Source: Oscillospiraceae bacterium (GTDB taxonomy: Bacteria; Bacillota; Clostridia; Oscillospirales; Ruminococcaceae). Taken from it: a DNA stretch of 7,303 nt. This document shows positions 6,015 to 7,303 of the stretch, in pieces. Position numbers and translations under genes: made by a program. Where the stretch lies: contig DPBR01000096.1 of assembly GCA_003516865.1 (NCBI GenBank), positions 1-7,303 of the forward strand, read 5' to 3'. The notes beneath the pieces were generated by a model, which was given only the letters and a program-made list of their open reading frames with translations, did no database searches and was not told the DNA's origin. Position 1 is the stretch's first letter. Every line of letters begins with the position of its first letter.

Positions 6015-6595
6015 TGCCTAAAACCGATTTGCGGGTTGTCAAGACGCGCGCGGTTATCAGAAACGCGCTTGTCGAGATAATGTCCGAAAAGGAAATTTCG
6101 CAGATTACCGTTTCGGAGATTTGTCTTTTGGCGAAAATCAACCGAAAGACGTTCTATCGTCATTATCGTTCGGTAAGCGACGTTCTTGAAGAAGTTGAAA
6201 ACGAGTTTCTGAAAGAGTTTTCGGAAAATCTCCAAAGCGGAAGCCTGCTGAATATCGGCGCGGTTATGCGCGGAGTGAGCGAAACCGTTCGGGTTCACCG
6301 AGATTTTTTCGCGCGGCTTATCAAGTTCAACTCCGGTATTTTCACGGGCGGACGAATGAAGCTTGCGCTTCGCAGGACGATTTCCGCGGCGCTCAGGAAT
6401 ATCGGCGCGGGACGCAGCGAACAGGAACTCGGCGCCGCCTCGGAATTTGTGGTTTCGGGGGTGCTTTCGCTGTATGCGTCGTGGTTTGCGGGAGGCTGCC
6501 GCGAGGACATTTCGCTTATCGCGGAGGTTTGCCTCAGGACAACCGTAAAAGGACTTTCGGGCTATGTTCCGGAGAGTAAATTGCTGTTAAAGTAG
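6014..6595 (+). CDS. TetR-family transcriptional regulator
   Basis: A 193-residue protein with a typical N-terminal TetR helix-turn-helix: TRAVIRNALVEIM (11-23) forms the first helix, ITVSEICLLAKINRKTFYRHY (31-51) the recognition unit, and SVSDVLEEVENEF (53-65) the start of the ligand-binding half. The C-terminal part (about 70-193) is helical and resembles the TetR C-terminal type often seen in low-GC Gram-positive genomes. The ligand cannot be named. The start overlaps the yajC stop by one base and has only a weak GGAAAAA upstream, so translation probably depends on coupling. It lies directly before bioY, and the palindrome at 5559-5581 is a candidate autoregulatory site. The TetR protein BioQ controls biotin genes in actinobacteria, but no BioQ-like site is visible here. 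Confidence 0.9.
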   Translation: MPKTDLRVVKTRAVIRNALVEIMSEKEISQITVSEICLLAKINRKTFYRHYRSVSDVLEEVENEFLKEFSENLQSGSLLNIGAVMRGVSETVRVHRDFFARLIKFNSGIFTGGRMKLALRRTISAALRNIGAGRSEQELGAASEFVVSGVLSLYASWFAGGCREDISLIAEVCLRTTVKGLSGYVPESKLLLK

Positions 6596-6603
6596 GGATT
6601 TTT

Positions 6604-7137
6604 ATGAAACAGAATAATGTAAGCAACTCAATTTATATCAAAAATATGGTTTTTATTGCGCTTTTCGCTGCAATAATCTGCATAATGGCACCGTTTTCGC
6701 TGAGCGTCGGCGTAATCCCGATTTCTCTCGGCACGTTCGCGATTTATCTTGCGGGAGGATTTCTCGGCGGTAAAAAGGGAATGGCTGCCGTCGGCGTTTA
6801 CATTCTTCTCGGAGCGGTCGGACTTCCCGTTTTCACGGGCTTTTCGGGCGGCTTTGCAAAGCTTCTCGGCGTTACGGGCGGCTACATAATCGGATATATT
6901 CCGCTTGTGCTTATAACGGGCATTTTCGCCGAGAAAAACAAGGCGCTTATGCCGCTTGGAATGGCTCTCGGAACGCTTGCGTGCTACGTTTTCGGAACGG
7001 CTTGGTTTGTGATTTCGACGGGAAGCGAGCTTGTTCCCGCGCTTATGACCTGCGTTGTGCCGTTCCTAATCGGCGACGCAATCAAGATTGCCGCGGCTTC
7101 GGCTGTTTGTATTCCGCTGCGTTCAAGGTTAAGGTAA
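6604..7137 (+). CDS. bioY: Biotin transporter BioY (ECF S component)
   Basis: Substrate-binding membrane subunit of the energy-coupling-factor biotin transporter. The 177 residues carry about six membrane segments. BioY features include VIPISLGTFAIYLAGGFLG (37-55), YILLGAVGLPVFTGFSGGFAKLLG (66-89), TGGYIIGYI (91-99) and VPFLIGDAIKIAAAS (152-166) with the conserved Asp158 and Lys161. The usual GGSGG loop reads GFSGG. The ATG has AGGGA (6594-6598) five bases upstream and follows the TetR stop by eight bases. No ecfA, ecfA' or ecfT gene is in the window, so the S subunit must use a shared energising module encoded elsewhere or act alone. The stop codon TAA (7135-7137) lies inside the left arm of the palindrome at 7133-7303, so the last residues may have been set by that element. 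Confidence 0.93.
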   Translation: MKQNNVSNSIYIKNMVFIALFAAIICIMAPFSLSVGVIPISLGTFAIYLAGGFLGGKKGMAAVGVYILLGAVGLPVFTGFSGGFAKLLGVTGGYIIGYIPLVLITGIFAEKNKALMPLGMALGTLACYVFGTAWFVISTGSELVPALMTCVVPFLIGDAIKIAAASAVCIPLRSRLR

Positions 7138-7303
7138 CACCGCATAATTATTGTCGTTTAATCGCGCCGAGATTTTTTCGTCAGAATGAACAAAACGAAC
7201 GAAGGAATACTGTATGTATTTCGAGAGAGTTTTGGGCGTTATGACGGAAAAATAGCAAGCGAGGAAACGGCAAAGGCAAAGCCGCTAATTGTGCGGTGTT
7301 GCC
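7133..7303 (+). repeat. Long nested palindrome: MITE-like element or structured RNA after bioY
   Basis: Outer arms 7133-7150 and 7286-7303 pair at all 18 positions when read as + strand RNA (16 Watson-Crick, 2 G-U). Nested inside are 7153-7159 with 7265-7271 (7 bp, one G-U), 7162-7165 with 7259-7262 (4 bp), and 7172-7183 with 7242-7253 (12 bp, one G-U). Further in, 7191-7196 pairs with 7229-7234, 7200-7203 can pair with 7220-7223, and a small tip hairpin 7206-7210 with 7216-7220 can form. The 7200-7203 and tip pairings compete for base 7220. The whole is a rod of about 171 bases. The arms resemble terminal inverted repeats, but no transposase or target duplication can be seen. The right boundary coincides with the window edge, so the element may continue. 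Alternatives are a small mobile repeat, a 3' UTR structure, or a terminator if a U-tract follows position 7303. Confidence 0.6.

Noticed and set aside
7186..7303. Open frame beginning ATG at 7186 and running to the right edge, 39 codons
   Set aside because: It has no ribosome site and lies wholly inside the palindrome. The predicted peptide resembles nothing I recognise, so it is treated as a by-product of the repeat.

Overview
The window looks like a chromosomal segment of a Gram-positive Firmicute, most likely an uncultured Clostridia lineage. The signs are strong AGGAGG-type ribosome sites, SigA-like promoters with 17-bp spacers, tightly overlapping genes, an Rnf-type membrane module, and YajC and BioY of clostridial appearance. 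This placement is an inference. No marker gene settles the family, and I see no phage, IS transposase, CRISPR array, rRNA or tRNA.

Layout: (1) Positions 1-1049, minus strand: the N-terminal 349 residues of IMP dehydrogenase (guaB), running off the left edge. (2) 1050-1297: a divergent promoter region with one good promoter for each direction. (3) 1298-5499, plus strand: a five-gene operon whose junctions are overlaps or very short gaps. It comprises ribulose-phosphate 3-epimerase (rpe), an RnfD-like protein, an RnfE-like protein, an RnfA-like protein, and a membrane-anchored extracytoplasmic protein resembling the DUF4015 putative glycoside-hydrolase family. (4) 5500-5609: a promoter with two inverted repeats. 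(5) 5610-7137, plus strand: yajC, a TetR-family regulator and bioY, again with overlapping or near-abutting junctions. (6) 7133-7303: a long nested palindrome starting in the last codons of bioY and reaching the right edge.

The most unusual content is the Rnf-like module. Ordinary Rnf complexes have six subunits (C, D, G, E, A, B). Only D, E and A, the integral membrane core, are present here, inside an operon with both ends visible, and without the NADH-side (C), ferredoxin-side (B) or FMN-carrying periplasmic (G) subunits. By alignment from memory, three of the four cysteines that hold the intramembrane [2Fe-2S] cluster between the E and A subunits are replaced: Ala29 and Ser112 in the E-like protein and Asn30 in the A-like protein. 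Only Cys118 of the A-like protein remains. The flavinylation motif of the D-like subunit is also degenerate, although its acceptor threonine is present. The module therefore looks like a repurposed or cofactor-poor relative of Rnf, co-transcribed with a pentose-phosphate enzyme and an extracytoplasmic TIM-barrel-like protein. Its function is unknown.

The second region of interest is the right edge. The + strand of 7133-7303 can fold into one long rod, with an 18-bp outer helix and a 12-bp inner helix. Every non-Watson-Crick position in the four main helices is a G-U pair on that strand. It is either a MITE-like repeat or a structured RNA at the end of the bioY transcript.
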